NCBI RefSeq assembly: GCF_021731785.1
Contig: NZ_JAKFWS010000035.1
Coordinates: forward strand, 1-49,962
Direction of reading: 5' to 3'
From: Methylocystis sp.
GTDB lineage: Bacteria > Pseudomonadota > Alphaproteobacteria > Rhizobiales > Beijerinckiaceae
Length of the DNA: 49,962 bases
A program made the position numbers and the translations under genes. Shown here piece after piece: positions 48,874-49,962 of the stretch; position 1 is the stretch's first letter; the number at the start of each line of letters is the position of its first letter. Below the pieces are notes generated by a model. It was not told the origin of the DNA, did not search any database, and saw only the letters and a program-made list of their open reading frames with translations.

Positions 48874-49425
48874 CTAGTATCGCGCCTTCTTCGGCCAGCG
48901 CTTTGGCCACAGCCGGATGAAATCCGGCAGATCGTCGGTTTCGACGTCGTCCTCGCCCGCCTCGATCCGACCCTGCGCCGACACGCCGGCGCGACCGACG
49001 CTTGCCGGATCGCCGGAAATCAGCGGATGCCAGGGCGGCAGCGGCTTGCCCTGAAAGCGCAGGACATAGGCGCAAGTCGGCGGCAGCCAGCGAATATCCT
49101 TGAGTTTCTCCAGCGTTAGCCGCACGCAGTCAGGCACGTAGCGCCGCCGGTGCGCATAGTCGCCACAGCGGCAGCTCTCCTTTTCGAGCAATTTGCAGGC
49201 GACGCTCGTGTGATAGATCGCGCCGGTGTCCTCGTCTTCGAGCTTGACGAGGCAACAGCGGCCGCAGCCGTCGCAGAGCTGCTCCCACTCGGCGCGGCCG
49301 AGGTCCGAAAGCGGCTTTTCCCAAAACGGCGTCTCGGTCCGCGCGGGCGCGGCCGGTAGGGCATTTTCGCCTTTTTTTAACGCCATCCTTCTCTTTCGGC
49401 TTGCGCTTTGCGCGATAGAAACCAT
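48874..49425 (-). CDS. YcgN-family cysteine-cluster protein
   Basis: 183 residues (YkgJ/UPF0260 type). FWEKPLSDLGRAEWEQLCDG CGRCCLVKLED carries the first Cys cluster, followed by YHTSVACKLLEKESCRCGDY, RRYVPDCVRLT and WLPPTCAYVL, the conserved CxxCxRCC-type metal-binding pattern. Function unknown; a metal or Fe-S centre is assumed for the family. Start ATG 49425; ATG 49386 is an alternative closer to the conserved start. Confidence 0.9.
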   Translation of the reverse strand: MVSIAQSASRKRRMALKKGENALPAAPARTETPFWEKPLSDLGRAEWEQLCDGCGRCCLVKLEDEDTGAIYHTSVACKLLEKESCRCGDYAHRRRYVPDCVRLTLEKLKDIRWLPPTCAYVLRFQGKPLPPWHPLISGDPASVGRAGVSAQGRIEAGEDDVETDDLPDFIRLWPKRWPKKARY

Positions 49426-49526
49426 AACGCAATGTGGGTCGCGCGGACTGTCGTCAAGATGGTTTAAAAAGTGTTAAAGTCCACAAAGCGCCGGTAAGTA
49501 TTATCGGCGCGAGGAGCATTTGAGCT

Positions 49527-49962
49527 GTGTTGAAGCGTTTCCAGGCTTCTGCGTTCGCCAAGCGCGTCAGGCGCATCCTGCTCGCGGTCGATGCGCTGAT
49601 CGATTCCGCCATGTTCCAGAGCGGGCGGCGCGCCCGCGAGCTATACGAAGATTTCTCGACCTTCATGGAGCGTTTCCACGTCTCCGGCCTGGCGCGGGTC
49701 GGCGTGGAGCTGTCCTGCGAGGCGCTGACGCTCGGGCTTGGCGCCGGAATCGTCGCGATGGCGCTCGCCTCCTCGGCCTTTCAGATGACGAGCGACGAGA
49801 ATTGGCTCAAGCAGACCGATCTCGCCGTCACTTTCCTCGACCGCTACGGCGCCGACGTCGGCCAGCGCGGCATCAAGCATGACGACGCCGTGCCGCTCGA
49901 TCAATATCCTGATCATCTTATCAAGGCGGTGCTGGCGACGGAAGACCGCCGCTTCTACGAGC
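49527..49962 (+). CDS. Class A penicillin-binding protein 1A-type, N-terminal part
   Basis: Runs off the window. GTG 49527 with a GAGGAG site about 10 bp upstream; 145 residues visible. Cytoplasmic basic N-terminus, membrane helix LTLGLGAGIVAMALASSAFQ, then the start of the glycosyltransferase-51 domain: QYPDHLIKAVLATEDRRFYE with the catalytic Glu. Polymerises and cross-links peptidoglycan in the periplasm. Divergent from the YcgN gene across a 101-bp shared promoter region. Confidence 0.9.
   Translation, partial: MLKRFQASAFAKRVRRILLAVDALIDSAMFQSGRRARELYEDFSTFMERFHVSGLARVGVELSCEALTLGLGAGIVAMALASSAFQMTSDENWLKQTDLAVTFLDRYGADVGQRGIKHDDAVPLDQYPDHLIKAVLATEDRRFYE

Overview
The window is GC-rich DNA from an alphaproteobacterium, most likely of the order Hyphomicrobiales (a Methylocystis/Methylosinus-type genome would fit). 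That placement is inferred from an RcGTA-type gene-transfer-agent (GTA) cluster, DUF3126, a GTA_TIM/orfg15 protein and general gene style; no species marker is present.

Layout. (1) 1-6.7 kb is a graveyard of mobile DNA: an integrase fragment, a frameshifted IS256 transposase, an ISL3 element sitting inside the terminal repeats of an otherwise lost IS21-type element, a 5'-truncated DNA-phosphorothioation (Dnd)-associated methyltransferase, an IS5 tail, then four small exported-protein genes. (2) 6875-22192 is an integrated element of about 15.3 kb bounded by a 47-bp perfect direct repeat, which is the 3' part of the intact tRNA-Lys(CTT) gene at 22147-22222. It holds an IS21 element, a primase-like zinc finger/Toprim-DUF927 helicase replication module with an iteron cluster, DNA-binding proteins, two large virion-internal-like proteins, a DUF5681 (small-terminase-like) gene, an exported cargo protein, an XRE repressor with a perfect 19-bp operator-like palindrome, and small early genes. 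No integrase, capsid, portal or large terminase gene is visible in it. It looks like a phage satellite or a decayed prophage.

(3) 22.5-33.1 kb is chromosome: malate dehydrogenase, a DUF882 peptidase, a ClpP-like periplasmic protein, a NUDIX/NrtR regulator, a Tyr-phosphatase-like protein, an HD hydrolase, DNA-3-methyladenine glycosylase I, a PsiF-like exported protein, a duplicated DUF3126 protein, and a PepSY/response-regulator/histidine-kinase operon. (4) 33.2-48.4 kb, all on the minus strand, is an RcGTA-like cluster read right to left: orfg1-like, terminase, portal, orfg3.5, prohead protease, capsid, then a chimeric orfg6/DUF2163 ORF, NlpC/P60, a frameshifted orfg15 megatron, DUF2793 tail fibre, and an endolysin/holin/spanin-like cassette. 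The adaptor-to-DUF2163 junction shows that the tail-tube and tape-measure genes are gone, so the particle cannot be complete. (5) 48.5-49.96 kb: a YcgN cysteine-cluster protein and the start of a class A penicillin-binding protein.

The most unusual locus is 43.3-45.2 kb. The GTA portal protein carries an unrelated 82-residue Cys-containing C-terminal tail and is followed by two tandem paralogous small genes; each tail end plus small gene forms a 579/580-bp repeated unit, and then comes a second partial portal copy. This arrangement resembles polymorphic toxin-tip/immunity cassettes with orphan copies, here attached to a phage-derived portal protein.
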